Shown one piece after another: positions 44,434 through 55,529 of a DNA stretch of 64,000 nt. The notes beneath the pieces were generated by a model. It was not told the origin of the DNA, did no database searches, and worked only from the letters and a program-made list of their open reading frames with translations. The stretch is taken from positions 124,001 to 188,000 of the forward strand of contig JAQOTA010000018.1 of NCBI GenBank assembly GCA_029532415.1, given 5' to 3'. Numbering within the stretch: the first letter of the stretch is position 1; each line of letters opens with the position of its first letter. This DNA comes from Marasmius tenuissimus. Taxonomy: Eukaryota; Basidiomycota; Agaricomycetes; Agaricales; Marasmiaceae. The position numbers were made by a program, and so were the translations under genes.

Positions 44434-45209
44434 ATGTCCATGAGGAATTATCCGACAATCAACATAGACCTGGTGCGTTTTCATGACCATTTTCCTCGTC
44501 TCCTTGTGAATCTGTTTTCCCAAGCCAGGTCCTTGATAGGTTCAACGCGAAAGAGGTCCTTACTGCAATTCTTCATTCGATCCTTTTCCATCGTCTCTTT
44601 GGAACTGTCAAGCCAAAAACTCTCGAAGTTCTCGATGTGACTATGGTGCGCTATCACAACAACGGATCCGAATCTCAGCCATGCTTATGTGTGTTCTTTA
44701 AGCCTGGCGTATCCGATGCTGAAATGGAAAACCTCATCAGTGAAAAGGTGGACGCATTCTGGAAGGGCGTTGAGCGTGGCATGGGTAAACGAGGGCAGAT
44801 AACTGTCACTTTCGCTGAGAAAAAGCCGAAGAAGAGTTGGTTTCCGGTTTATGCGGGTGACGAAGAGGTTCCATGGGAGCAGTGGTGTGTTCCGCACATC
44901 CTTGATTCGTCTGTTTCTCACTAAAGGGCACTCTGACAAGGGTGATCAATGCAGAAGTTCGGCAACCTAGGGATAGAGGTATTTGTGTCATACTCTTCTC
45001 ATTTCGTGTGTTACTCAGTGAACTTCATAGATCGTCAGCAATTCGATACCAACTTGGCGGCAGCCTTGACAAATTCTGTGCAGACGATGCTCACGCACAC
45101 ATCTTCAGATCGAGGACGGAAGGCCGTTCCGTTAATCACAAATGCCACAGGCATATCGCCCTTTCCCATCCGGATAGGTGTCACTGTTGGTGGTGTGGAC
45201 GCCGCTTGA
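44434..45209 (+). CDS. ATG101: Autophagy-related protein 101 (HORMA domain)
   Basis: Five exons (44434-44472, 44529-44645, 44703-44884, 44941-44978, 45031-45209) give 184 residues, close to the usual ATG101 length. Hallmark blocks include DRFNAKEVLTAILHSILFHR, RLFGTVKPKTLEVLDVT, ISEKVDAFW, KGQITVTF-like GQITVTFAEKK, and the WF-finger region KKSWFPVYAGDEEVPWEQW. ATG101 pairs with the HORMA domain of Atg13 in the Atg1/ULK kinase complex and starts autophagosome formation. Baker's yeast lacks it, but most fungi have it. A second in-frame ATG at 44440 is an alternative start. It is divergent from RPC8. Confidence 0.94.
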
Positions 45210-45614
45210 TCATAGGTAAAGGGGCTTGGCTGGGGACTTCTTCACTTCTACTGCGGATTATCTCATGTGTACCTCAGGTGAGTTTTACGGTCTAATGCAC
45301 ATTATAGTTCTGACCTTTGCCGTTAGGAATGGGTCTGTATACCCTAGAAATGTTGTATCAACTATTGTAATAACAAGGAATGCCAATATTCGTTACTCCA
45401 CCGCCGCCCACCCAGATCGCTTCCCCCTTTCACGGGACCAAGGAGTTCCTGTCTCAAAGTGACATTAGCGTACTTCCCCACATCCGAATCGTCATCACCG
45501 ATCCACAAACCTCGATCATTCATTCCCCCTGTTTTTGTTGTCAGCGTCGGACGTATGAATACCCTGGAACAGGCTCCCTTGCCATTCCCCCTTCCCCCTT
45601 TCACCTCTCCCACC
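45210..45614. other. Short intergenic and leader region
   Basis: It lies between ATG101 and the next start. The frame of the downstream gene stays open upstream to an ATG at 45555, so the leader may be shorter than assumed. Confidence 0.4.
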
Positions 45615-47256
45615 ATGTTCTCTGATACTGTCGAACTCCAGCCACCGAGTCCAGCGTTCCGCGAGGAAAACGCCGGCCCTTCAACAACGAGAAAGTATTC
45701 ACTAGGTGGCGATGGCATTAATCTACCTGCCAAGCGAAAAGTTCCAAGCAGATCTCGGCTGAACGTTTCCATTACGAGTGTTCTTAGCTTTCACTCGAAA
45801 TCATCTCGTCCTGCAGTGCCGGAGGCGGATGACGGGTCTAAGAGCTTCGTGACTGGAAGCCCGTACTCGCGGAACAGGTTGGCTTAACGCTTCTAACCGC
45901 TAAAACAAACCAGTACTAACGTTTGTGCGTTTTAGCGAAGTTTTTGGGGGCAGCACACCTTCTTTTCATCCTAACGGTTCATCGCCCCTCTCCTCGACAT
46001 CCCTCTCCAGGTAAATAGTCTCCAAATTGCGTGTAACGGATGCTGATATTCCAAATTCTCTGCTACATTTTAGCGAGACCAAATCCTTTCTGCACAGAGT
46101 ATCTGCAGCATTTCGTCGACCCTCTCTCGCTACTCGTGAGGAACCTGTCGTTGCCACTCCCGATGCTCCAAGACCACGCCCTGCGAATGGTCTGACCCTC
46201 GTGATACCGAAATCTCGCGTTGCAATGGCTCTATCAACATCTCCACCCACTACCAAGGAAGATTATTTTACACAGCACACACACACTGAGGCAGTGGAGC
46301 GAAAGCGATTCCGAAATTTTCGCTTCGGACGCGCCGCCAACAATGCGTACCTTGGCCTGGATGATGCGTTACCCTCCCCTTCCGACGGCCTCTTCGAATC
46401 TTCAATGCCTGGCTCATGGATGACTCCATCGTCGTCACTGACGATCACCCCCGAAAGCCACACTCCAGTTCCGATTGTATCTGACCATCACATTTTCCCT
46501 ATGCCTGCCGCTTTGACCCCACTCCTAAGTCCCGTTATCCTTGAGCCCAACGTAGAGCCGGCAGGGCGTCCAACTATCTCCTCGCCCCCCGCACCACAAG
46601 CAAAGATTCCACCCCTCCGTGAAAGAGCGAATCGACTTACCTTGATTCCTGTGGGAGTACGGTCTCCTGACATTGAAGAGGCCCTACTTTCACCATCCCT
46701 CACGCGCTCCCGATCGCCGTCAATGTCTGACGACGACTCCACGGTCTCAACGCCAACCCTGTTGGAGTCCGCGCTTTGTTTGAGTGGATGCACCTTGAAA
46801 AGCAGCACTTCGCCAAAAACATGGGCAGCAAACGACTGCATCCATCGGGTGTCGGTCATAGTCGAGCGGCCCATCGAGAAAGGCGTTTGGGGCTTGACAG
46901 ATCTCCCTGCTGACCAGATTGTCGTGCCGCTGTCTGCTTCGATCATTTTTGACGAGGAGTTGGAGATGGTCACTTCGGACACGGATGACAGCCATGATGA
47001 GCTGCCGATGAGGCTAGTCGATATACAACGGCGAGTCAGCTTCGCAGATAGGAGCGTCATATCATGCCGCCCCTCCCTAATCACTCGGAGAGCCCGAAGT
47101 TTAACGGTATCCGTGTATCGTCCAGAGGCCACCAGAGGCCCATCGAGGAGGACCCTGAGCCTCACAATGCATGACCACACAAGTCGACTGCGTCGTATGA
47201 AGGCACTCGAGGCAGATGGCAGCCGAAGTGTGACCTTGATTCATACTATCACATAG
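45615..47256 (+). CDS. Disordered Ser/Pro-rich protein, unrecognised
   Basis: Three exons join in phase. Introns end in TTTTAG at 45936 and 46073, the first with a good CTAAC branch point. The product has about 508 residues. It is rich in Ser, Pro, Thr and Arg, with islands such as RNFRFGRAANNAYLGLDD, PLRERANRLTLIPVG, WGLTDLPADQIVVPLSASI and DIQRRVSFADRSVI. No membrane segment, signal peptide or enzyme motif is seen. Many SP and RSxS sites suggest phosphorylation. The start at 45615 has context CACCATG; the in-frame ATG at 45555 would add 20 residues. It may be a lineage-specific regulatory or scaffold protein. Confidence 0.75.
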
Positions 47257-47564
47257 CAGCGTAGTACACATGGTGAAACGTACTGAACAGCGGACACGAA
47301 GGACTGCAACTCTGGGATATAAGTATTGTTGATAACATAATGTAGGGATAATGCTTGAATCTCACTGGTACTATTGGAATATAACTTTGCGTATTTGGAC
47401 GTCTCCCGTACATGTGTACCTACTTATACAATTCCGACAGCTATAAAGCATTTGACACCGGAGCTCCAACAGGCGCCTTCAGGCACCTACAACTGCAAGC
47501 GAACAATTCCTGCTGCACTGCCACGATCAAGATCACTTTCAAATTCGAAATCTCACCAATTTGA

Positions 47565-48690
47565 ATGTCGCATCATCTCATCTCTATTCCCAACTTCCAC
47601 CATGGATTCAGCACTAGTCATCTTCTATGTGAGGAATACAAGCAGAAGTTGAAGCATGTCGAACTCGGAAGATCGAAAGGCCTTGGCATCCACAAAATCT
47701 CCCAAAAAACCGGTTTTCCCTCTGTCGTTCAACCACCGCTCCTCGAACGAGTCCAGACGGAAGGGGATTTGGATGGATCCTGTTTACCGCTCCCGACACA
47801 CGCATTCGAGGCTTTCTATCCGAAAGGAAGCGTCAGTCCTAGTGCACCGATCCCTGGTGGTTTTGGTTTCTACATGAGTGGTCCGCCTGAACTAGTTACG
47901 GGCAGAGAAGCAGTGGCAAGCTATCGGGTGATGTTCGAGAAGGACTGGGAGTGGGTGAAGGGAGGAAAGCTCCCCGGAATATGTGAGTTTCTGCCGTCAA
48001 TCTGGGTCAAAATGCCACGTCCAATGGTTCCTCTTTGTTAGTTGGCGGCGTAGGAGATCTTGCTTACAAGTGTAGTGGCGGGAGGCAGGATGACAGGTGT
48101 AAATGCTTTGACATTCGTCTCATGTGGAGGTGAGGCGTCGTTTCTTCCAAGGTTCTTCTGCCTTGTCAATCAATCTGGCTGAACTCGTCGTTTTGCAGAC
48201 AGGGCGGGGCTGGGGAGCTCTACACATATCTGCCTCAAACGGAGAACAACAATACACGACTCCTGGCCGTGCCCCCGCTTTCGAGAGCGAATAACGATTA
48301 CGGTTACTCTGTCGGTCGTGGATCCTTTAGCTTTGTCAAGGGCCGTTGGATGTGTATTTCTCTACGCGTCAAGATGAACTGCATAGGCCAAGAGGACGGT
48401 GAGTCAGTCATTGCGACACGCGGTCACTCAACCGACTTCCCGTGCCAGGTGAACTGGAGCTTGTAGTGGATGGCCGTCCGGTTATCTGTGTGCACGGGGT
48501 GACTCTACGGGACTCAGAGGAGTCGATCATCATGGGAATGCACTTTCAAACTTTCTTTGGAGGTAATGTGTTCAGAACTCGCGTCATCTTTTTTGAGTGA
48601 CTGACGTCCGACCAGGTCATGGAGACGATTGGGCGTCGCCGAAAGACCAGCGAGCCTGGTTCGCTGATATCACGAGCGTCTCTGCTTGAA
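47565..48690 (+). CDS. Polysaccharide lyase family 14-like protein
   Basis: The core is clear: FYPKGSVSPSAPIPGGFGFY, SYRVMFEKDWEWVKGGKLPG, FGGVGDLAYKCSGG, CFDIRLMWRQGGAGELYTYL, GSFSFVKGRWMCISLRV, LELVVDGRPVICV and MGMHFQTFFGGHGDDWASP, ending RAWFADITSVSA. This is the jelly-roll PL14 pattern of alginate/glucuronan lyases, which cut uronic-acid polymers by beta-elimination. Introns lie near 47982-48042, 48131-48199, 48401-48448 and 48563-48614. The N-terminus is uncertain: the ATG at 47565 opens the frame, but the first 70 residues do not look like a PL14 start and no signal peptide is visible. An upstream or alternative exon (such as from ATG 47602) may be used. Convergent with the next gene. 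Confidence 0.78.
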
Positions 48691-48744
48691 ATAACAAAAA
48701 CAAAGTCTCGTATTATCTCATAATGACAACGCTCCGTGTTACAG

Positions 48745-50521
48745 CTAAAAACCCATATCTCTATCAGAATCGTACTCCTCAGAGTCCGCGGTTGAGGAGT
48801 TATCCTCGTTCCATCCGGCCATAGCTTCCTGAAGTTCCTTGAGCTCGTCAATCTCATGCACATCCTGGCCACCTTTCAGATTACTACCAGTAACACAAAT
48901 TTCGTCTGTCTTGTCGTCCCTCTCGTTCCTTGTCACTCGGAGTTTCTGCCGAGCGTCGTTCTCATAAAATACCCAGTCGGCAGGATATCCAAAACCGATG
49001 TCACGATCTTGCTCGCCAATGAAGAGGGTCAACTCTTCCAACTGCCTTCGATGTTTTTCGCCGTCCAAGGACCACCAGACCTGTTCTACGAAGTTGCGAT
49101 CTACTTCTGAATGATATTTCGTTGCATGGCGCAGCCCAAGGTCGTAGTGCAGAGCAACTCGCGTAAGATTGGGAAAAGCAGATACGCCGGCGTAAATAGC
49201 GGCCTCATTCGCCTGGTCGGCAGTCCTGTTGATATCGATGGCGAGAAATTCGAGGTTGGGAGCCCCAGTGCCTAGATCGTCAACTTGTCGTGGTTCTAGC
49301 TTGGAGCGTTGACTTCCAGGACTCTCAACCTCATGAAGAGATAGAGAACGTAGAGTTGCGCCATGATGGAGGAGGACAGCGGCGACGTCCACATAGTCGG
49401 CATAGTTGATTATTGACAGAGAAAGGAGGGGGCTCAACGAAACGATGAAAGCTGTAACGGTGGGACTTCTCTCCCCAGAGAGAGACCATTCTTCAGTGTT
49501 GCTTCCAGGTAACGTGAAAGACAGGTGCCTGAGTCCCCGAAATGTCGAATGTTGAAGAGCGTGAAGACATCCTGTATGGTCCATTTCTCCTGCGTCCAAT
49601 GCTTCCAGCTGAGAGAGATCGACGGTTCTCTCCAGATGAGGGATTGAGTACGCAGACGTATGATACCATTCGAGTTTTCTCATCACTTTAGGTGGTGCGT
49701 CCTCGACGTCAAACTTTGCAGCTTCCCTCGACTCCTCTTCAACTTCTTCAATCGATTGGCCGTACATAACACATCCGCCTTCGGAAAGAGTGCGTAGAGT
49801 AGCAGACTCGATGTTTGGGGCCAAGGTGATGATCCTCTTCAACGCTGGCACGTTCAAATCCATTGCGTCGTCACCACCAGTTGTGAAGCAAGCTTCGATA
49901 CTTCGAAGGCAGATAGACCTTGCGAGGGCTTCCTCGTGGGGATCTCCCACCTTCACATCGGGCGCTCTGCGAGTCCAGTTTCGGACATGAAGTTGTGATG
50001 TTGGATCCTTTCGTGAAGAACAGCGAGAAGAGTGATGGGAACGGGTTGGGTACAGTCAAATATGATTTCTTCGAGGTGAGAAATGCGTGAGACGAACGCA
50101 GTCATAGATGCCCACTCGGACCCCTCGATGGATGTCGAGATATGATTATCGTCGTCCGACCTGAAGTCAGTCGCTTTAACTATGACTTTACGAACGGAAT
50201 CGAAGATGATATGGCCCGTAATATTTTCCAAGAAACTCTGGAGTCTGGACTGAGTGAGATTTAAAGGAGTCTGGAGCCCTTTGCGAGCCTTATAACCTGG
50301 GTTCTTCGTAAAATCAAAAGTGCATTGTCGATAGATAAAAGGTAGGAAAACATCATAAAGTCGTGTATTGACACGTATGAGAGAGAAGATTGAGTTTCTC
50401 GAAGACTGATGGAGCTGAGTATGCTGTCGTTTAGGCTAAAGCGCAGAAAAATAGGCGTCACACTCACAAGAGTTCCAATAGCCTCTAGTACCTCTGCACA
50501 CAATTCATCTAGAACGACCAT
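48745..50521 (-). CDS. F-box/LRR-like protein, with apparent frameshift
   Basis: The start at 50521 gives VVLDELCAEVLEAIGTL. An exon follows (SIFSLIRVNTRLYDVFLPF, YRQCTFDF), a typical F-box-like opening in mushroom genes. The next exon (SFLENITGHIIFDSVRKVIV) leads into repeat-like leucine-rich sequence, including LRHLSFTLPG, LRSLSLHE, LEFLAIDIN and LTRVALHYD, and an acidic tail. Such proteins recruit targets to SCF ubiquitin ligases. Near 49990 the frame ends HERIQHH while the downstream part (LHVRNWTRRAPDVKV) is in another frame with no splice site between. This is either a one-base frameshift making a pseudogene or a sequence error. The downstream 403-residue frame remains open. Confidence 0.72.
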
Positions 50522-51103
50522 TTCAAGTTTTCCTGCACAGGCGGGAAGATGGCGAGAGTCAAGATATGAATGACTTGGCAGGCTCAGATGAAACACTACT
50601 GGTTGCCGCTGATATGAATCACGTCTCGAGGTGCGGCAGAAAGTGGATTGTCGAGATGCTTGCGAATGAACGCAAAGGGAACTCAATGTATTCAATGGAG
50701 TAGCGAGCACTTGTCTAGATTCTATGGCTATAAAATCCCAATGAGTGATGGTACAATAAAGCAACGATGGCAACAAAACTGGGATACAAGCACACATATC
50801 AGTCGCGGAACGAGCGCGTTCCTCGACGCGATAAATGGTAGTGGGGACCAGAGGAAGGATACGCCTTTTTCGATCCACTTCCTGATTGACCACCAAGAGT
50901 CATACTCCAACGAAGAGGTGATGGCCTGTCTGGTCGATGACTTATGATTTCCTTCTTTATGGAGAGCCGAAGGCTGATATCTATTGGTGGTACAGGAATC
51001 GACGCTCCCGTCTCGGTGCGCTTGATATCCGCAACGAGTTTTCTCACGAGTGGGAATGGGGCCCAGCATTGGGTCATGAGAACATCTGGCATAAACACGA
51101 TGA
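50522..51103. other. Intergenic region, no gene recognised
   Basis: It lies upstream of the F-box gene and downstream of the membrane-protein gene. Overlapping frames on both strands (50648-50947, 50799-51098) have no recognisable character. Confidence 0.45.
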
Positions 51104-51908
51104 TCAGGCAAGCATTTTTGACGAAGCTGAGGTAACGAGAAACGCACGTTGAGCAAATTTCATCAACGGAGAGTCTGTATTATTCCTCAAACTCGTACTC
51201 GCTTCAACCGGACGTTTCCATTTCTTACAGTACTTTGAATGTCGAGGCGACGATTTCGACCTGGGTCTTTTACTCGTCGAAGCTAGGCGTGAGCCTTCTA
51301 GTAGGGTTTGCCAGTGTAATGTCCTCATCTTCTGTACTTCGAGTTGTCCCTGATAGCTTTTGATCATGGCGGAGAGGATGGATAGGGCGAGTATCAGCCC
51401 AAACTGAAGGAAGCGGAGACAAGCGTTTAAGGTTTAACATCAGACGTGCGATTCCTCTGGAGACATGCGCGAACTCACCATGAGGATATGGGTAACATAA
51501 AACATCAATACCTCGGCCTCTCGTTTCACAAGCTCCTTCCTCAACTTCAGTACGGACTGTTCTTCATCACGACGCGCCTGGTTACACGCCTTGTATGCCT
51601 TCGTCCTCGACTTCGAACGCTTTGATTTAGGTTTGGAGTTGTGATTAAGCGTGAACGGGAGCTTGGACTGATCAAGGATTTGCTGCCAGTCTTCTATTGT
51701 TCCCATGTCTTTCTTTTTTGGAATGCCTTCTGTACCCCAGTTAAGCCGGGTCTCCAACAGACACTTGGCTGGAAGTGAGAGCGATCCATAGAGCTGTCCA
51801 ATTGACTTTAACAAGGAGAAAACGATTGAACCTAGAGCTAACACTCACCACAACACCCTTCAGTGAAAAGTGGTCATAAAGCCTAGTCAGCGCCGTAGTT
51901 GACTCCAT
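51104..51908 (-). CDS. Unrecognised membrane protein
   Basis: Three exons join in phase from the ATG at 51908: MESTTALTRLYDHFSLKG, then SIGQLYGSLSLPAKCLLETR through a Lys/Arg-rich segment (KPKSKRSKSRTKAYKACN) and a predicted coiled coil (SVLKLRKELVKREAEVL). This leads into a membrane segment (LMFYVTHILM-FGLILALSILSAMI) that spans the second intron, followed by QGQLEVQKMRTLHWQTLLEG and a basic tail. The product is about 225 residues. One transmembrane helix after a basic coiled coil suggests a tail-region anchored organelle protein. I do not recognise a family, and the 3' end could include further exons toward 50800. Confidence 0.6.
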
Positions 51909-52690
51909 GTCGAGAAATCAAGATATTTGTGCTCTTGAGACTCAAGAGCGAGTATCCTGGAGGAGTTACACGATTAAAAGTCGGTCTAGAAGTGGGGTAG
52001 AGCGAACGAAAAAAGGGGCTTCATCCCGCTGGTCCATTGATGATATGAGCGGAAAGTACTGTGTGAAATTCAAGAATGTCTTGCAAGCTCAGGCGATAGC
52101 CCTTGTTGTTCTTGTACATGTCCAGGCAGCACCTCTCGGCGATATAAATGACGTTTAATGGTCGGAAAACTGTTGGGTTCGAGGGTGTATCTGGAAAAAG
52201 TAAAATCTCTTCAAGTTGGGACCGTACTGTTGCCCCACAGCTTCGAGCTCAGTAACCCTCCCTCTCCCGGGAGTGCGCCAGCTTTCGGCTCCAACATTGT
52301 GGGCGTAGGCAGAGGTTCACCGATCGGGGAAAGTGATTCGGCCAGAGGGCACACCGTCCGGTGATGTGTAGCGAGTCGGAGAAGGTCGACGAAGGGTTGT
52401 GAACCATTGTCGAATGGGCCTGGTGAGGCCTGGTCCCGGCCCGGCTACGTCCTTCTCGGATCTCCGCGACCCGTCGCGCCACCCGACGCTTTCACTATAA
52501 TCTGCCTTTGGGAGACTAGACGCGCTGGGAAAGCAACAATACTTTGAAATAGGCCGGCTCTCGGATGTGGTGGCCAGAGCGTACACGATATTGGGTCATT
52601 TTTGATATTTTTCATACTGCCCAAGGTTATACGCAATGGTTACATGAATGCGAAGACGCTTTTACTCAAGTGTTACTAGCTTGTCCCAGG
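51909..52690. other. Intergenic region, no gene recognised
   Basis: The frames on either strand (51907-52158, 52317-52586) are GC-rich and without recognisable content. It holds the promoter of the 51908 gene and the 3' flank of peroxidase copy B. Confidence 0.45.
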
Positions 52691-54711
52691 TCAAAGAAAG
52701 GACGTTATCTCGGCAGTCTCCACCCACTCTTGCATGACCTTCCCTTCAAATATGACATCAAACGACGGGACGAACCGAGTTGTCATCTCGGCCGTGAAAA
52801 ATGTGTAGCCAGCGGTGGGAGGCAGAGTTGTATCCAACTCAAGGTCGAGGGTGGAGAATTCGGGTAGGAATTCGGGTGCGGAGGTGATAGGATTGAAAGT
52901 AACGAGACTGGGTGCGAGAGAAGTAAATTTCGACGTTTGCACCTGAATCCAGATCCTTAGTGAGCAGGTTAAGGGCGTAGCTCAGGGGGGACGGACTCAC
53001 GGCAACGGTGATCAAAGTAACAGAACCGATGTCGGGAAGGAACCCCAAAGCACTTCTAGCCGGGTCGAAAAGGACCGTGTCTTGACCAATCTCATAGCCT
53101 TGCGCATTGTTGTCGACCACTTTCTTTGCGGAACCGTTGCCTTCATCAATCTCGAACCAGAACTTAGAGATAGATGTTGTGGCATTGATGGTCACTTCAA
53201 AATGATACACAGAGGCTGTGATCTCGAGGATTTCGAATCCATTCCCAATGTTCGCTAATTGTTCGAACTCTGTGCTTACGGAGGAGCATCCCGTTGCAGG
53301 GCAGGTTCTGGTACCCTCACGATCGGTCCAAAAGAGTGTGATTTTGCGGTTCTGGTTGACATTGAGGGTCTATGGCGCCACCACGGATTAGCACATTCGG
53401 AAGGGAAAGATTGAAGGTAATTTGATACTCACCCGCAATGTCGTCGTGAATTTCAGGTTGGTGGAGTCCTTGGAGGGGAATAACCTGACCTTCCCGACCT
53501 TATACTCAATTGGCAGTATAGGCTCGGTCAGCGTCACGCCTTTTGGAACTGTGTTTATCATCCTCCCGATGAGGGATGCACATTCATTGTCGAAGTTGTT
53601 GCCCTGTGCAAGCCTGTCGTATGGGGTAAGGCCATCAATCACTTCCAGACGGGCAGATAGAGATACCACCGACTTCTGCATTGTGACGTTCCCGTCGCTC
53701 GAGGAGATTCGAAGATCCGAGCGCATCGTAGCGTCGGGCGAGACGACTAACGGATTTGGCGTCGTACCATCCAGGTAGTCTGTCACCCTTTGTAAAGTGT
53801 TAGACTCATTCGCCAACTCCTTCAGAAAACACCACTTACACATTGCGAGTGTAAAGTTGCTGGCCGTCGCCATTGAATAAGGCAAAATCTTTATCAGGCA
53901 CAATAGTGGGGAAGTCTGCCTTTCTAACACCTCCCACAGCGTGTCCACATGCGACTAAAGTAATCATCTCGGATTGAGTGAAACCTTGACGCTTGAAGCT
54001 ATCAATGTGAGATTGGAGGTCTTGTTGCGGCTCGGGAACACCTGGGGGGCCGGCGGACTTTGCGTCGACGCGACCAGCACGGAAAGGGATGGAGGTGTGA
54101 TTGGGTCCTCCACAATTCGCATAGGCAAAGATGGTCCCCAATGCCATTACGTCGGCCACTACAGAGCGTTCATCTTAGTTCGAGAAGGTGGTCAGTTTCG
54201 AAGAGAAACTCACTCGATACGTGGGGCGTTTGGAAATTACTGAAGTCAGCCAGTGAGTTTTCCATCCCCTTTCCGATGTTCTTGGGTAAAGGTCCTGAAT
54301 CAGAATTGCTTGCGCAAGAAATGTTCGAAGCTCCTACCTCAGCACGGTCCAATTCGAACCGTATGCTTGCGTCAAGCCCACCCGTCCCATCTTCGACATT
54401 GTGGGTTGACATGTCGTGATAGGCCTGGATAGATGTGGGAACGATTAACTACGAGTCGTCAATATCGAATAAAGATGGTGTAAACTTACTAAACGAATCC
54501 ACTGAGCCGCAAAAGTAGTAGAATCTCTTAGTGGACAGTCCAATGTGAATATCGCCATGTTGTTGCTTTCGTAAAGAAGCTTTTCCTCTTGAAACAACTG
54601 ATATCCGTATGGCCATGGCGGACTCGATGCAGTGACTCTGGCTGCAAGTATTGCTGTGAGGTAACTGGCGCCAAATGCGACGACAGCACTTCTCGCCACG
54701 AAAGAGTGCAT
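52691..54711 (-). CDS. Heme peroxidase-like protein (copy B)
   Basis: Eight exons join in phase: 54711-54490, 54424-54338, 54280-54214, 54158-53840, 53787-53674, 53613-53433, 53369-53001 and 52942-52691, giving 536 residues. Exons 2-6 have exactly the same lengths as in copy A. Distal WIRL and the intron-split AYHDM, GTGGLDAS, and proximal VACGHAVGG are present, so heme binding is intact. The N-terminus has a hydrophobic segment (VVAFGASYLTAILAARV). Intron 5 uses the unusual donor GTCGGT and, if kept, stays open, so alternative splicing is possible here. The C-terminus is shorter than copy A (ends EWVETAEITSFL). The two genes are old paralogues on opposite strands. Confidence 0.88.
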
Positions 54712-54836
54712 CGGAGGCGAGTCAAGGCAAGAGAAGATGACTGGAAGACGCGATGACGAGAAGAAGAGATATGTTCTGGCTCGAGTTCTCGTAGGAGACG
54801 ACTGGCGTTTGAAACCACCGCCCATGCTACCCACTT

Positions 54837-54846
54837 GTATATAAGT
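54837..54846 (-). promoter_or_regulatory. TATA-like element of peroxidase copy B
   Basis: CTTATATACA on the minus strand lies about 126 bp upstream of the start at 54711. Distance allows a leader of about 95 nt. Confidence 0.45.
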
Positions 54847-55529
54847 CCAGAAACAATAGATTTGAGTCCCCGCAGCAAACCAACGTAAGTTCTCTCAATA
54901 CACTCAAGTTCGAGTGGTGATAGAAAATCGAGATAAATTGTGCCCGAGGTCGACGAATAGGTGTGTCCGGCAAATAACACGATGATTCTTGTTCGATTTT
55001 CAGTGATAGAGATCAAAGTGAATTGTGTCCGAGGTGAGAACCATAGCGCGCGAGAGAGCCCCTAGAGTCCAATACGATGCCTGACTTGCGAAAAATTGGC
55101 AACACGCAGATAATAAAGTAGCTGGTCGAGTCACCTTGGTAGATTCAGCCCGGTTGAGTGACTAACAGAAGATGATTCGTACGGCCTAGAGATGCCGCTA
55201 CATCTTCTCACAGGAGCGCGTCCCTGGGCTTCTGCAGCAGGAGTAGGACAGCTTCGATTAGGCTGTTATCAACCTGTTTACGTTTCGCGTCCGTGGACGG
55301 AGGAATTGAGCAAGTGTCGATGGAGATGAGAGCTTGTCACTTGCCAGATGAACGCAGTCAAACTCATAATCTAGGGTTGGCGGAGCCCCGAGTTCTGTGG
55401 CACCAATGAACCAAACAACGCCAAAGCGCCAAAGCGGCGGGTGTGCTGGCACGCGGTACCCACGACCTTCCTCCTCTTCCAACCACCAACGACACTCGAC
55501 ACTCGAAACCGCACAAAAACAGGCCGACG
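54847..55529. other. Intergenic region between two divergent genes
   Basis: No gene is recognised. It holds the upstream regions of peroxidase copy B (minus) and the Tra2-like gene (plus). The minus frame 55258-55650 overlaps the first exon and intron of the latter and is not supported. Confidence 0.45.

Noticed and set aside
46488..47180. Antisense frame of 230 codons opposite the disordered protein gene
   Set aside because: It lies opposite a Ser/Pro-rich coding exon, has no splice links, and reads as low-complexity Ser/Arg shadow.
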